A stretch of DNA of 64,000 nt. Origin: Mycobacterium sp. Root135 (GTDB taxonomy: Bacteria; Actinomycetota; Actinomycetes; Mycobacteriales; Mycobacteriaceae). Positions 1 to 8,508 of this stretch are shown here, in pieces. The stretch lies in the NCBI RefSeq assembly GCF_001426545.1, contig NZ_LMEZ01000010.1:62001-126000 (forward strand). The letters are read 5' to 3'. The position numbers were made by a program, and so were the translations under genes. Position 1 is the stretch's first letter. Every line of letters begins with the position of its first letter. Below the pieces are notes generated by a model that saw only the letters and a program-made list of their open reading frames with translations, had not been told where the DNA came from and searched no databases.

Positions 1-141
1 ACCGGAATCACTGGCGGCCGAGGATGCATCCGAGTACGTCTGGCCCGCATAGGAGTCTGCCGAGGCCACCCCACCGCCGAGCAGCGCCGATACAGCCAAC
101 GCACCAATGGCGCCTGAACCAACAACGAGGAGCTTCTTCAC
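1..141 (-). CDS. Secreted PASTA-like protein, partial (3' end outside window)
   Basis: Only the first 47 codons lie in the window. The GTG start opens a typical export signal: two lysines, a hydrophobic core, then an A-S-A-D cleavage region near residue 28. The mature start (YAGQTYSDA) matches the same region of the neighbouring downstream-coordinate gene (VVGQTYADA), so the two are tandem paralogues. A TAATAT sequence (minus strand, about 184-189) could be the -10 box; the paralogue has the same box. Function is unknown; PASTA folds usually bind cell-wall muropeptides, but that is only an analogy here. Confidence 0.7.
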   Translation of the reverse strand, partial: MKKLLVVGSGAIGALAVSALLGGGVASADSYAGQTYSDASSAASDSG

Positions 142-265
142 TTCTAGCCCTATCTGTCCGCGGAATCACAGCCTGCTCGCCGGGATATTACAGCCGCACG
201 TGCTGCAGCGCAGCGTCTCCCGCCACCAAAGCTGGAAGTGCGAAATCTCGAGCTAGAAGGGGTGT

Positions 266-715
266 TTACTCGCCGCCCACGACGGCCAGTTGCTCGTCCT
301 CGGACTGCTGCGCTGCCGCCGCCGCCTGAGCCTCACGTTGCTTCTTTGCTGCCAAGTCGGCCTGGTAGATCTTCTGACCCTCCGGGCTCAGCAGCGAGAA
401 GCCCGGCCATTGACCTGTCGAGTACTTGGCGTAGCAGTTCAGGTTGACGTTCATCTTGCGGTTGGCCTGGTTGCCGAACCCGTCGATTCCCGAGGCAGGG
501 GTCGCGCTGGTGACGATGCAGTTGTCCCAATCCTTGCGATCCCCAACGGTCGACGCCACGACGGGCGACATCCCCTGCTGACTGAGCGCCGCCTTCGCGT
601 CCGCGTACGTTTGCCCGACGACGCCGTCGTCGGCCGAGGCGATGCCTCCGCCGAGCGCCAAGGCCACGGCAACGGAGCCCAACGCACCGACACCGGCAAC
701 CAGAATCTTGTTCAC
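266..715 (-). CDS. Secreted PASTA-like domain protein
   Basis: 149 residues from a GTG start preceded by AAAGG about ten bases upstream; longer reading to 787 is possible but would add an unlikely non-signal leader. Residues 1-28 form a signal peptide ending in ASA. Residues about 31-70 contain the VVGQTYADAKAALSQQGM pattern characteristic of PASTA repeats. Two cysteines (in WDNC and NLNC) could form a disulfide outside the membrane. The tail is rich in Ala, Gln and charged residues and is probably coiled or disordered. It lies 124 bases upstream of its paralogue on the same strand and diverges from desA1. No partner kinase or penicillin-binding domain is present, so a wall-binding role is inference only. 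Confidence 0.75.
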   Translation of the reverse strand: MNKILVAGVGALGSVAVALALGGGIASADDGVVGQTYADAKAALSQQGMSPVVASTVGDRKDWDNCIVTSATPASGIDGFGNQANRKMNVNLNCYAKYSTGQWPGFSLLSPEGQKIYQADLAAKKQREAQAAAAAQQSEDEQLAVVGGE

Positions 716-862
716 GTGGGGGTGACCTTTCGTCGTCAAGCGGGAGCGTAGCCACCAATCGGCGTTTGCCAGGGAGGGGTCGTTCACCGACGGATATTAC
801 CCTTGCCATGCGATTGCGGGAGAGCCGTTGACAACGACTTGGTGACACCTCGGACGGAGAAC

Positions 863-924
863 TTGATGTCACCGCGGGACACAGATATATTGAGTGCAAC
901 CAACGGATACAGATAACTGGGAGG
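863..924 (+). promoter_or_regulatory. desA1 promoter and ribosome binding site
   Basis: TTGATG at 863-868 and TATATT at 886-891 are separated by exactly 17 bases, a textbook housekeeping promoter. GGGAGG at 919-924 is a strong Shine-Dalgarno four bases before the desA1 ATG. The gap 716-928 also holds the divergent promoter region of the PASTA gene, with TAATAT on the minus strand at 793-798. Confidence 0.6.
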
Positions 925-928
925 GTTC

Positions 929-1936
929 ATGTCGACGGAGTTGACCGACCTGCAGCTGCTGCACGAACTCGAGCCAGTGGTGGAGCAGAACATCAACCGC
1001 CACATGCGGATGCGCAAGGACTGGAACCCCCACGACTACATTCCGTGGTCCGACGGCAAGAACTACTACGCCCTCGGCGGCCAGGACTGGGATCCCGATC
1101 AGTCGAAGCTTTCCGAGGTCGCCCAGGTCTCGATGCTGCAGAACCTGCTGACCGAGGACAACCTGCCCTCCTATCACCGCGAGATCGCGATGAACTTCAG
1201 CATGGACGGTCCGTGGGGCTTCTGGGTCAACCGCTGGACGGCGGAGGAGAACCGGCACGGCATCGCGCTGCGCGACTACCTCGTCGTCACCCGCGCCATC
1301 GACCCCATCGAGCTCGAAGAGCTGCGCGTCGAGCAGGTCACCCGTGGCTTCAGCCCCGGCCAGGGCCCCCAGGGCGAGATGTTCGCCGAAAGCCTCTTCG
1401 ACTCCGTCATCTACGTGACGTTCCAGGAGCTGGCCACCCGGGTGTCGCACCGCAACACCGGCAAGGCCTGCAACGAGACCGTTGCCGACCAGCTGTTGCA
1501 GCGCGTCTCTGCCGACGAGAACCTGCACATGATCTTCTACCGCGACGTCAGCGCCGCCGGTCTGGACTTCGCGCCCAACCAGGCCATGAAGTCGCTGCAC
1601 CGGGTGCTGCGCAACTTCAAGATGCCCGGGTACACGGTGCCCGAGTTCCGCCGCAAGGCCGTCGTCATCGCCGTCGGCGGTGTCTACGACCCGCGAATCC
1701 ACCTCGACGACGTCGTCATGCCCGTCCTGAAGAAGTGGCGCATCTTCGAGCGCGAGGACTTCACCGGCGAAGCCGCCGAGATGCGTGACGACCTCGGCAA
1801 GCTCGTCGAGGAACTCGAGGAGACCTGCCAGAAGTTCGAGGTCGCCAAGGAGCGTCGTCTCGAGCGCGAACGCAAGATGGCGGAGAAGAAGGAAATGAAG
1901 AACTTGTTGGTGACGTCATCATCAGCGGCCTCCTAG
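929..1936 (+). CDS. desA1: Acyl-[ACP] desaturase DesA1
   Basis: 335 residues, the usual length. It is a soluble diiron desaturase that puts a double bond into ACP-bound acyl chains, in mycobacteria on the mycolic acid pathway. The ligand set is visible: Glu76 in TED, Glu107 and His110 in EENRH, Glu167 in FQE, Glu197 and His200 in DENLH. Sequence blocks such as HDYIPWSDGKNYYALGGQDW match the M. tuberculosis DesA1 I remember (Rv0824c). The ATG has a strong ribosome site. Dus follows 29 bases downstream, the same pair as in M. tuberculosis. The highly charged C-terminal tail is typical and variable. Confidence 0.95.
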   Translation: MSTELTDLQLLHELEPVVEQNINRHMRMRKDWNPHDYIPWSDGKNYYALGGQDWDPDQSKLSEVAQVSMLQNLLTEDNLPSYHREIAMNFSMDGPWGFWVNRWTAEENRHGIALRDYLVVTRAIDPIELEELRVEQVTRGFSPGQGPQGEMFAESLFDSVIYVTFQELATRVSHRNTGKACNETVADQLLQRVSADENLHMIFYRDVSAAGLDFAPNQAMKSLHRVLRNFKMPGYTVPEFRRKAVVIAVGGVYDPRIHLDDVVMPVLKKWRIFEREDFTGEAAEMRDDLGKLVEELEETCQKFEVAKERRLERERKMAEKKEMKNLLVTSSSAAS

Positions 1937-1965
1937 CTCCAGCCCAGCCGTCGGCCCGACCTGCG

Positions 1966-3099
1966 TTGCAGATCGGGCCGATCGCGTTGCGCAGCCCCGT
2001 CGTCCTGGCTCCCATGGCGGGCGTCACCAACGTGGCGTTCCGCACGCTCTGCCGCGAGCTCGAGCTCGCCAGGGCCGGCACGGTCAGCGGCCTCTACGTC
2101 TGCGAGATGGTGACGGCGCGCGCGCTGGTCGAACGCAACGAGAGCACGCTGCACATGACGACGTTCGGTCCCGACGAGTCCCCCCGCTCGCTGCAGCTAT
2201 ACACCGTCGACCCCGCGACCACCTATGCCGCGGCCAAGATGATCGTCGACGACGACATGGCCGACCACATCGACATGAACTTCGGCTGCCCGGTGCCCAA
2301 GGTCACCCGGCGCGGCGGCGGCGCCGCCCTTCCCTACAAGCGCAAGCTGTTCGGCCAGATCGTCGCCGCCGCGGTACGAGCCACGGCGGGAACCGGGATT
2401 CCCGTCACAGTGAAGTTCCGGATCGGCATCGACGACGACCACCACACTCACCTCGACGCGGGACGCATCGCGGCCGAGGAAGGCGCGGCCGCCGTCGCGC
2501 TGCACGCCCGCACCGCGGCGCAGCGGTATTCGGGCACCGCGGACTGGAACCAGATCGCCGAGCTCAAGCAGCACGTCACGGGGATCCCGGTGCTGGGCAA
2601 CGGCGACATCTTCGTCGCCGACGACGCTCTGAAGATGATGGCCGAGACGGGCTGCGACGGAGTCGTCATCGGCCGCGGCTGCCTCGGCAGGCCGTGGTTG
2701 TTCGCCGAACTGTCGGCGGCCTTCAACGGCGTCGACGCCCCCGTCCCGCCCACCCTCGGTGAGGTCGCCGCAATCGCGCGTCGCCACGGTGAACTTCTCG
2801 CCGCCCACTTCGGCGAGGACAAGGGCATGCGTGACATCCGCAAGCACGTCGCCTGGTACCTGCACGGGTTCCCCGCCGGCGCCGACCTTCGTCGCGGGCT
2901 GGCGATGGTCAAGACGCTTGCCGAGCTCGACGAACTGTTGTCCCAACTCGACCCCGACGTGCCGTTTCCGCCCGCAGCCGAGGGCCCGCGCGGGCGTCAG
3001 GGCTCCCCCGGCTCGGTCACGCTTCCAGAGGGCTGGCTCCGCGATCCGGACGACTGCACGGTGCCCTCGGGTGCCGACGTCATGCACTCCGGGGGCTGA
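1966..3099 (+). CDS. dus: tRNA-dihydrouridine synthase
   Basis: 377 residues of the DusB-like family: an FMN TIM barrel that reduces uridine to dihydrouridine in tRNA. PVVLAPMAGVTN at the N-terminus is the family signature. MNFGCPVPKV around residue 104 carries the catalytic Cys108. KFRIG, LHARTAAQRYSG and the NGDI and GRGCLGRPWLF motifs of the FMN phosphate site follow in order. The only start that gives the full barrel is TTG at 1966; no ATG or GTG in frame lies upstream, and no clear Shine-Dalgarno is present, so translation probably couples to desA1. The inverted repeat CGAGACG / CGTCTCG (3124-3130 and 3141-3147) may end transcription. Confidence 0.92.
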   Translation: MQIGPIALRSPVVLAPMAGVTNVAFRTLCRELELARAGTVSGLYVCEMVTARALVERNESTLHMTTFGPDESPRSLQLYTVDPATTYAAAKMIVDDDMADHIDMNFGCPVPKVTRRGGGAALPYKRKLFGQIVAAAVRATAGTGIPVTVKFRIGIDDDHHTHLDAGRIAAEEGAAAVALHARTAAQRYSGTADWNQIAELKQHVTGIPVLGNGDIFVADDALKMMAETGCDGVVIGRGCLGRPWLFAELSAAFNGVDAPVPPTLGEVAAIARRHGELLAAHFGEDKGMRDIRKHVAWYLHGFPAGADLRRGLAMVKTLAELDELLSQLDPDVPFPPAAEGPRGRQGSPGSVTLPEGWLRDPDDCTVPSGADVMHSGG

Positions 3100-3123
3100 C
3101 GCCACCCTCGAAAGAGATGCCAT

Positions 3124-3147
3124 CGAGACGCCACCGACGCCGTCTCG
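3124..3147 (+). terminator. Possible terminator after dus
   Basis: CGAGACG and CGTCTCG form a perfect 7-bp stem with a 10-base loop, 24 bases after the dus stop. There is no following T-run, as is common in mycobacteria. The rest of 3100-3317 shows nothing except a possible 23-codon ATG frame starting at 3179, which I do not support. Confidence 0.35.
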
Positions 3148-3317
3148 GAGTGGCTCCGCATCGGGTTGTCTCAGTACGATGGGGGACCACTGCGACAGGG
3201 ACGGACCGGCTTCGGTTGGCCAAGCCCCTGACGTGCTGCTAAAAGACTAGAAGCAGACGAGCTCGATCGGTGCACCCACGACGCACCGCTTCCCCATTGG
3301 TCGGAGGCCGACAGGAC

Positions 3318-5342
3318 ATGAGTGACGGCGACAACGCCGCTCCCGGTCGTCGGCAACGGAGCGAACCCGACGACGCCACGTCAGGTGCCGAGAAGTCCGA
3401 AAAACCCGTCAACGACTGGATTACCCGATCGTCGCGGCCGGCGCCAGGCGCCGCGCCGTGGGAGCGCACGAAGACGACATCGCCCACCTCGGCGGGCAAC
3501 CACACCGACGGAGTGACGGTCGCCGACCTGATCGCGAAGATCACCGGCACAGCACCCGAACCGAAGCCCGACGAGCCGCAGCCCGACCCCGAGATCGGCA
3601 ACCGCGACAAGTCCGCCCGCGAGGCCGACACCACCGTCATCCCCGTCGTCCCGGCGCACGCATCCGAATTGCCCGACCTGACCGACCTCGGCAGGGAACC
3701 CGCGGCCCCGGAGCACGTCTTCTGCACCGACCTCGAGTTGTTCGGCAGCACCGTCGACGCGTCCACCACTCCCCCGTCGCACCGCGGCCGCCACACCGCG
3801 ATGGTGATGGGCCGCGTCGCGGCGGCACTCGTCGCGGTCTTCGCACTGGCCATGACCGGCGCGGCGTGGCAATGGCAGTCGTCGAAGAACCACAACCTCA
3901 ACAAGGTGGCGGCGCTCGATCCGAACTCTCGCGACATCGTCGACCCCGGCGCCCAGTACGGCGACGAGAACTTCCTCATCGTCGGCACCGACAGCCGGAT
4001 CGGCACCAACAGCGACATGGGCGCGGGCACCACCGACGACGCGGCCGGCGCCCGGTCCGACACCATCATGCTGGTCAACATCCCGGCCAACCGGAAACGC
4101 GTTGTGGCGGTGTCGTTTCCGCGCGACCTCTCGATCACTCCCATGCAGTGCGAGCACTGGGACCCCACGACGAGCACGTACGGACCCGCCACCGATCCCG
4201 ACTCCCCCGTCTACGGGATGGACAAGGTCTACACCGAGACCAAGCTGAACTCGGCCTACGCCGTCGGCGGACCCAAGTGCCTGGTGAAGGTGATCCAGAA
4301 ACTGTCCGGACTGTCGGTGAACCGGTTCATGGCCGTCGACTTCGCCGGTTTCGCCAAGATGGTCGACGCGCTCGGCGGCGTCGAAGTCTGCTCCACCACT
4401 CCGCTGGAGGACTACGAACTGGGCACGGTGTTGGCCAACGCCGGCCGCCAGGTCGTCGACGGCCACACCGCGCTGCAGTACGTCCGCGCCAGGCAGGTCA
4501 CCACCGAGACCAACGGCGACTACGGCCGGATCAAGCGTCAGCAGCTGTTCCTGTCGTCGCTACTGCGCTCGCTGATCTCCAAGGACACGTTCTTCTCGCT
4601 CAGCAAGCTCAACAACGTGGTCAACCTCTTCATCAACGACAGCTACGTCGACAACATCCAAACCAAGGACCTCGTCGACCTCGGGCAGTCCGTCCAGGGC
4701 GTCAACGTCGGACGCATCACGTTCGTGACGGTGCCGACGGTCGGCTACGCCGACGAGTACGGCAACGAGGTCCCCCGCACCGACGACATGCGCAGCTTGT
4801 TCGACGCGATCATCAACGACGACCCGCTGCCCGAGGAGAAGAACGTCGACGCCCCTCCTGCGCCAGGGACGCTGCCCCAGGCCGCCGTACCCGCGCCCGA
4901 CGACACCAACGGCGAGCTCGTCGACGCCGTCACCACCAGCCCCGGCGACATCACCGTGCGCGTGTCCAACTCGACCGGCGAGGACGGTTTGGCGTCCACG
5001 GCGGCCAGCGATCTGCAGCAGCACGGGTTCAACGTCGACACCCCCGACGACTATCCGGGCCCGCTGGACTCCACGACGGTGTTCTTCTCCTCAGGCAACG
5101 AGCAGGCCGCCGCCACCGTCGCGTCGTCGTTCGCCGTCCCGGCGATCCCCGCTATCGAGCGGGTGTCCGGCATGGGCAACGTCGTCAGGGTGGTGCTCGG
5201 CTCGGACTTCAGCTCGGTCAACCCCCCGTCGCCAAGCGGGTCTTCGGTGCAGGTTCACGTGGTGCACGATCGCAGCAGCGAGACGTCACATCTGCCGGAG
5301 GACTTGACCGTCACCAACGCCGCCGATACCACCTGCGAGTGA
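3318..5342 (+). CDS. LytR-CpsA-Psr (LCP) family cell-wall ligase
   Basis: 674 residues from ATG 3318, chosen because GGAGG lies ten bases upstream; an in-frame GTG at 3270 would add 16 residues. Domain order: a Pro/Glu-rich cytoplasmic tail (1 to about 160), one membrane segment (about 160-184), an LCP catalytic domain outside (about 214-490) with FLIVGTDSR, the arginine-rich SFPRD block and RARQ, then a LytR_C domain (about 545-630, VRVSNSTGEDGLAS). LCP enzymes transfer glycan-linked lipid intermediates, in mycobacteria arabinogalactan, onto peptidoglycan. This position matches Rv0822c in M. tuberculosis from memory. It may differ in substrate from Lcp1, so no gene symbol is given. Confidence 0.88.
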   Translation: MSDGDNAAPGRRQRSEPDDATSGAEKSEKPVNDWITRSSRPAPGAAPWERTKTTSPTSAGNHTDGVTVADLIAKITGTAPEPKPDEPQPDPEIGNRDKSAREADTTVIPVVPAHASELPDLTDLGREPAAPEHVFCTDLELFGSTVDASTTPPSHRGRHTAMVMGRVAAALVAVFALAMTGAAWQWQSSKNHNLNKVAALDPNSRDIVDPGAQYGDENFLIVGTDSRIGTNSDMGAGTTDDAAGARSDTIMLVNIPANRKRVVAVSFPRDLSITPMQCEHWDPTTSTYGPATDPDSPVYGMDKVYTETKLNSAYAVGGPKCLVKVIQKLSGLSVNRFMAVDFAGFAKMVDALGGVEVCSTTPLEDYELGTVLANAGRQVVDGHTALQYVRARQVTTETNGDYGRIKRQQLFLSSLLRSLISKDTFFSLSKLNNVVNLFINDSYVDNIQTKDLVDLGQSVQGVNVGRITFVTVPTVGYADEYGNEVPRTDDMRSLFDAIINDDPLPEEKNVDAPPAPGTLPQAAVPAPDDTNGELVDAVTTSPGDITVRVSNSTGEDGLASTAASDLQQHGFNVDTPDDYPGPLDSTTVFFSSGNEQAAATVASSFAVPAIPAIERVSGMGNVVRVVLGSDFSSVNPPSPSGSSVQVHVVHDRSSETSHLPEDLTVTNAADTTCE

Positions 5343-5367
5343 CCTGCCGAGCCCCATCCTGGCAGGT
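5342..5367 (+). terminator. Possible terminator after LCP gene
   Basis: ACCTGCC (5342-5348) and GGCAGGT (5361-5367) form a perfect 7-bp stem with a 12-base loop immediately after the LCP stop codon. Confidence 0.4.
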
Positions 5368-5370
5368 GGC

Positions 5371-5388
5371 ATTCACCTTTCGTTCATC
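5371..5388 (+). promoter_or_regulatory. Pho-box-like direct repeat upstream of phoU
   Basis: ATTCACC at 5371 and GTTCATC at 5382 are direct repeats with an 11-base period, the arrangement known for PhoP boxes in Streptomyces and for RegX3 targets in mycobacteria. It lies about 45 bases before the phoU start, upstream of a TAGGCT -10 box at 5422-5427. The same arrangement occurs upstream of pstS. Confidence 0.5.
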
Positions 5389-5433
5389 CACGAGGTCATG
5401 ACGACCGCGAGGCCCAGCCCGTAGGCTTGATAC

Positions 5434-6102
5434 ATGCGTACCGCCTACCACGAGCAACTGGCCTCTTTGACGGACCAGCTCGGTGAGATGTGCGGCCTTG
5501 CCGGGGTAGCCATGGAGCGTGCGACCCAGGCCCTCCTCCAGGCCGACCTGGTTCTTGCCGAGCAAGTCATCACCGACCACGAACAGATCGCCGCGATGAG
5601 CGCGCGCGCCGAGGAGTCCGCATTCGTCCTCCTCGCGCTGCAGGCTCCCGTCGCGGGTGACCTCCGCGCGATCGTCAGCTCCATCCAGATCGTCGCCGAC
5701 GTGGACCGGATGGGTGCGCTGGCGCTGCACGTCGCCAAGATCGCCCGCCGCCGTCACCCGCAGCACGTCCTCCCCGAGGAGGTCAACGGGTACTTCGCCG
5801 AAATGGGCAGGGTGGCCGTGGACCTCGGCAACAGCGCCCAGGAGGTGCTGGTCAGCCGGGACCCCGAGAAGGCGGCGCGCATCCGCGAAGAGGACGACGC
5901 GATGGACGACCTCCACCGCCACCTGTTCTCGGTGCTGATGGACCGTGAATGGCGCCACGGCGTGATCGCGGCAGTCGACGTCACGCTGTTGAGCCGGTTC
6001 TACGAGCGGTTCGCCGACCACGCGGTCGAGGTGGCGCGGCGCGTCATCTTCCAGGTCACGGGCCGCTTCCCCGACGAGGAAGCCGTCTCCGCAGCTCAGT
6101 GA
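5434..6102 (+). CDS. phoU: Phosphate system regulatory protein PhoU (PhoY2-like)
   Basis: 222 residues, all helical, with the two tandem PhoU repeats: MRTAYHEQLASLTDQLGEM at the start and the second copy beginning near LPEEVNGYFAEMGRVAVDLG. Acidic metal-binding motifs such as RFADHAVEVARR near the C-terminus are characteristic. PhoU proteins damp the SenX3-RegX3 phosphate response through the Pst transporter, whose operon lies 1.6 kb away. TAGGCT sits six bases before the ATG, so the message may be leaderless. The last seven bases overlap the convergent MarR gene. It corresponds to phoY2 (Rv0821c) from memory. Confidence 0.92.
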   Translation: MRTAYHEQLASLTDQLGEMCGLAGVAMERATQALLQADLVLAEQVITDHEQIAAMSARAEESAFVLLALQAPVAGDLRAIVSSIQIVADVDRMGALALHVAKIARRRHPQHVLPEEVNGYFAEMGRVAVDLGNSAQEVLVSRDPEKAARIREEDDAMDDLHRHLFSVLMDREWRHGVIAAVDVTLLSRFYERFADHAVEVARRVIFQVTGRFPDEEAVSAAQ

Positions 6103-6623
6103 CGCGTGATCCGTACGCCGTCCTTCGAGGCGGCCAGGAGATCACGAAGCACCGTAGCCACGACCTGTAGTTCGGCGTTGCCGTAGGCCTTCAGGAAGTC
6201 GTGAACTCCCTGGTCCATCTCGTCGTGCAAGCGTCGGTGTGCCTCGACGACGAGTTCGCCGTCGCCGGTGGGCGCCAGCTGCACCTCCTTGCGGTTGCCG
6301 GGTACCGCCGTGCGCGTCACCAAGCCTGCCTCGACGAGCCGCTGCACGTACTTGGAGACGGTTCCCTTCAGCTGACCTGAGCGGGCGGCAAGCCCGACGA
6401 CGCCGACGGGCCCTTCGGCGATCACGGCGAGAAGGTGCATCGCCGACGACGGCAGGTCGCGCACGGTTGTCTCGAGGCGGGCCGGGCAGTGGGCCACCAC
6501 GAAGTCGCGTTCTGCGTCGCCATCCTCGGCGCCGGTCATCTCCACGTCGAACTTGTCCCCCACTGCGGTGAGCAGATGGCTGACGTCCGCGATGAGCACC
6601 GACTTGGTTTTCATGGAAACCAT
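6096..6623 (-). CDS. MarR-family transcriptional regulator
   Basis: 175 residues with a central winged helix-turn-helix (about 60-130: SSAMHLLAVIAEGPVGVVGLAARSG then GTVSKYVQRLVEAGLVTRT) flanked by dimerisation helices. The start is placed at 6623; a second ATG at 6614 would shorten it by three residues. It diverges from the oxidoreductase gene at 6696, and palindromes with GTTTC / GAAAC arms lie in the shared region, so it probably represses itself and that neighbour. The inducing ligand is unknown. The 3' end overlaps phoU by seven bases. Confidence 0.85.
   Translation of the reverse strand: MVSMKTKSVLIADVSHLLTAVGDKFDVEMTGAEDGDAERDFVVAHCPARLETTVRDLPSSAMHLLAVIAEGPVGVVGLAARSGQLKGTVSKYVQRLVEAGLVTRTAVPGNRKEVQLAPTGDGELVVEAHRRLHDEMDQGVHDFLKAYGNAELQVVATVLRDLLAASKDGVRITRH
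6606..6621. promoter_or_regulatory. Palindromic operator 1 for the MarR protein
   Basis: GGTTTTCATGGAAACC pairs at seven of eight symmetric positions. It covers the first codons of the MarR gene, a position that suits autorepression. It shares its arms with the palindrome at 6654-6667. Confidence 0.5.
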
Positions 6624-6653
6624 CTTGCCATCACCGCCACGCCGACGTACATT

Positions 6654-6682
6654 GTTTCCATAGAAACTATTTCTGTGGAAAC
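6654..6682. promoter_or_regulatory. Palindromic operator 2 (and weaker half-copy 3)
   Basis: GTTTCCATAGAAAC at 6654-6667 pairs at six of seven positions. TTTCTGTGGAAA at 6670-6681 is a degenerate further copy. They lie 14-42 bases before the oxidoreductase ATG, where bound repressor would block its promoter. Confidence 0.5.
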
Positions 6683-6695
6683 GAAGGAGTCACCG

Positions 6696-7670
6696 ATGAA
6701 GGCAGCCGTTGTCGAAGAATGGGGTCGGGCACCGATCTACACCGACCATCCCGAGCCCGTCGCGCGTGACGGCGGCGTCGTCGCCACCGTCGAGGCGTCG
6801 GCACTGACCAACCTCACCAAGGGGTTGGTGTCCGGAAAGCACTACGCCAGCAAGGAACTCACGCTTCCCGTCATTCCAGGCGCCGACGGGGTCGCCCGCC
6901 TCGCCGACGGCACCCGCGTCTACACCGGAGCCCTCAAGCCCTACGGCATGATGGCCGAACGCACCCTGGTCGACCCGCACGGCGCGGTGGTCATACCGGA
7001 CGACGTCGACTCCGTCACCGCCGCCGCCATCCCCAACCCAGGCGTGTCGGCGTGGATGTCGCTGGAGCACGCGGCCGCCATCCGCCCCGGTGACAACGTG
7101 CTGGTGCTCGGCGCCACCGGCGTCACCGGCTCGACCGCCGTTCAGCTCGCCAAGTCCGCCTTCGGCGCTGGCCGGGTGGTCGTGGCGGGCCGCGACACCA
7201 CCCGACTGAACTGGCTGCGCACGGTCGGGGCCGACGACGCGATCGCCATCGGCAACGAGGATCTGCGCGCCCGGGTGGCGAGCCTGCACGCCGAGCGTCC
7301 CTTCGACGCGGTACTCGACTACCTGTGGGGTGAGCCCGCCGAGCAGGTGCTCGACGCCCTCGGCACCAGTGAGCTGGCGGCCCGCTACCACCACACCCGT
7401 TATGTGCAGATCGGGTCGATGGCCGGACTGACGATGACCCTGCCGGCAGGCATCCTTCGCAGCGCGGCCATCACCATCAGCGGAGTCGGCCTCGGCAGCA
7501 TCCCACCAGAGGTGATCGGGCGCATCAGGGCCGAGGCACTGCCCAAGATGTTCGCAATGGTTGCGGCAGGCGAACTTCAGCTGGGCGTCGAGGCCCGGTC
7601 GCTGGCCGACGTCGAACGAGCGTGGACCGCGAAGGAGCCGTCGGGCACCCGAATCGTGCTGACCCCATAG
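6696..7670 (+). CDS. Zinc-free MDR-family quinone oxidoreductase/alcohol dehydrogenase
   Basis: 324 residues from ATG 6696, which has AAGGAG six bases upstream. It is a medium-chain dehydrogenase: a GroES-like N-terminal domain, then a Rossmann fold with VLVLGATGVTGSTAVQLAKS near residue 135. The zinc-binding cysteine cluster of alcohol dehydrogenases is absent, so quinone, enone or similar NADPH-linked reduction is likely. It diverges from a MarR regulator with shared operators, suggesting induction by a toxic organic compound. Substrate unknown. Confidence 0.85.
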   Translation: MKAAVVEEWGRAPIYTDHPEPVARDGGVVATVEASALTNLTKGLVSGKHYASKELTLPVIPGADGVARLADGTRVYTGALKPYGMMAERTLVDPHGAVVIPDDVDSVTAAAIPNPGVSAWMSLEHAAAIRPGDNVLVLGATGVTGSTAVQLAKSAFGAGRVVVAGRDTTRLNWLRTVGADDAIAIGNEDLRARVASLHAERPFDAVLDYLWGEPAEQVLDALGTSELAARYHHTRYVQIGSMAGLTMTLPAGILRSAAITISGVGLGSIPPEVIGRIRAEALPKMFAMVAAGELQLGVEARSLADVERAWTAKEPSGTRIVLTP

Positions 7671-7671
7671 T

Positions 7672-7720
7672 GATTTCGGCGCGCTCGACCGCGGTGAGCG
7701 CGGATGAGCGCGCCGAAATC
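7672..7720. terminator. Bidirectional terminator-like inverted repeat
   Basis: GATTTCGGCGCGCTC (7672-7686) is repeated perfectly in inverted form at 7706-7720, a 15-bp stem with a 19-base loop. It sits exactly between two convergent genes (oxidoreductase and pstB). The GATTTCGGCG core recurs near 48152. Confidence 0.7.
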
Positions 7721-7721
7721 G

Positions 7722-8498
7722 CTAGCCGAAGCGTCCCGAGATGTAGTCCTCGGTCGCCTTCTGCGTCGGGTTGGAGAAGATCTTCTCGGTGTCGTCGAGC
7801 TCGATCAGCTTGCCGGGCTTGCCCGTTGCCTCGAGATTGAAGAACGCGGTCTGATCACTCACCCGGGCGGCCTGCTGCATGTTGTGCGTCACGATCACGA
7901 TGGTGAAGTCCTGCTTCAGCTCCGAGATCAGATCCTCGATGGCCAGCGTCGAGATGGGGTCGAGGGCCGAGCACGGCTCGTCCATCAGCAGCACGTCGGG
8001 CTGCACGGCGATGGCGCGGGCGATGCAGAGCCGCTGCTGCTGGCCGCCCGACAGTCCGCCGCCGGGCTTCTCCAGCCGGTCCTTGACCTCGTTCCACAGG
8101 TTGGCACCCTTGAGGGACTGCTCGGCGACCTCGTCGAGCGCCTTCTTGCTGTGCCGGCCCTGCAACTTCAGGCCGGCGACCACGTTGTCGCGAATCGACA
8201 TCGTGGGGAACGGGTTTGGCCGCTGGAACACCATGCCGATGGTCTTGCGGACGCCGACCGGGTCGACGCCGGCACCGTAGATGTCCTCACCGTCGAGCAG
8301 CACCGAACCCTCAACGCGGGCACCGGGAATCACTTCGTGCATGCGGTTGAGGGTGCGCAGCACCGTCGACTTGCCACAGCCCGACGGGCCGATGAACGCC
8401 GTCACGCTGCGCGGCTGCACCGACAGTGCCACGTCGGCCACGGCGTGGAACGCGCCGTAGTAGATGTTGACGTCCTTGAGATCGAGGCGTTTCGCCAC
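7722..8498 (-). CDS. pstB: Phosphate ABC transporter ATP-binding protein PstB
   Basis: 258 residues. Walker A GPSGCGKST at 37-45, Q-loop FQRPNPFPTM near 91, signature LSGGQ at 149-153, Walker B LLMDEP at 170-175 and switch His205 in VTHNM are all present. It powers high-affinity phosphate uptake with PstA and PstC. The GTG start has AGGAG eight bases upstream and lies ten bases after the pstA stop. In M. tuberculosis the equivalent gene here is phoT (Rv0820), from memory. Confidence 0.95.
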   Translation of the reverse strand: MAKRLDLKDVNIYYGAFHAVADVALSVQPRSVTAFIGPSGCGKSTVLRTLNRMHEVIPGARVEGSVLLDGEDIYGAGVDPVGVRKTIGMVFQRPNPFPTMSIRDNVVAGLKLQGRHSKKALDEVAEQSLKGANLWNEVKDRLEKPGGGLSGGQQQRLCIARAIAVQPDVLLMDEPCSALDPISTLAIEDLISELKQDFTIVIVTHNMQQAARVSDQTAFFNLEATGKPGKLIELDDTEKIFSNPTQKATEDYISGRFG

Positions 8499-8508
8499 GG
8501 TAGTGCTC

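Noticed and set aside
929..1936. Antisense RNA to desA1 as described in M. tuberculosis (ASdes)
   Set aside because: No minus-strand promoter inside the gene could be recognised by eye, so presence cannot be supported here.
3179..3250. 23-codon ATG ORF between dus and the LCP gene
   Set aside because: No ribosome site, no hydrophobic or repeated pattern, and no coupling to a neighbour.
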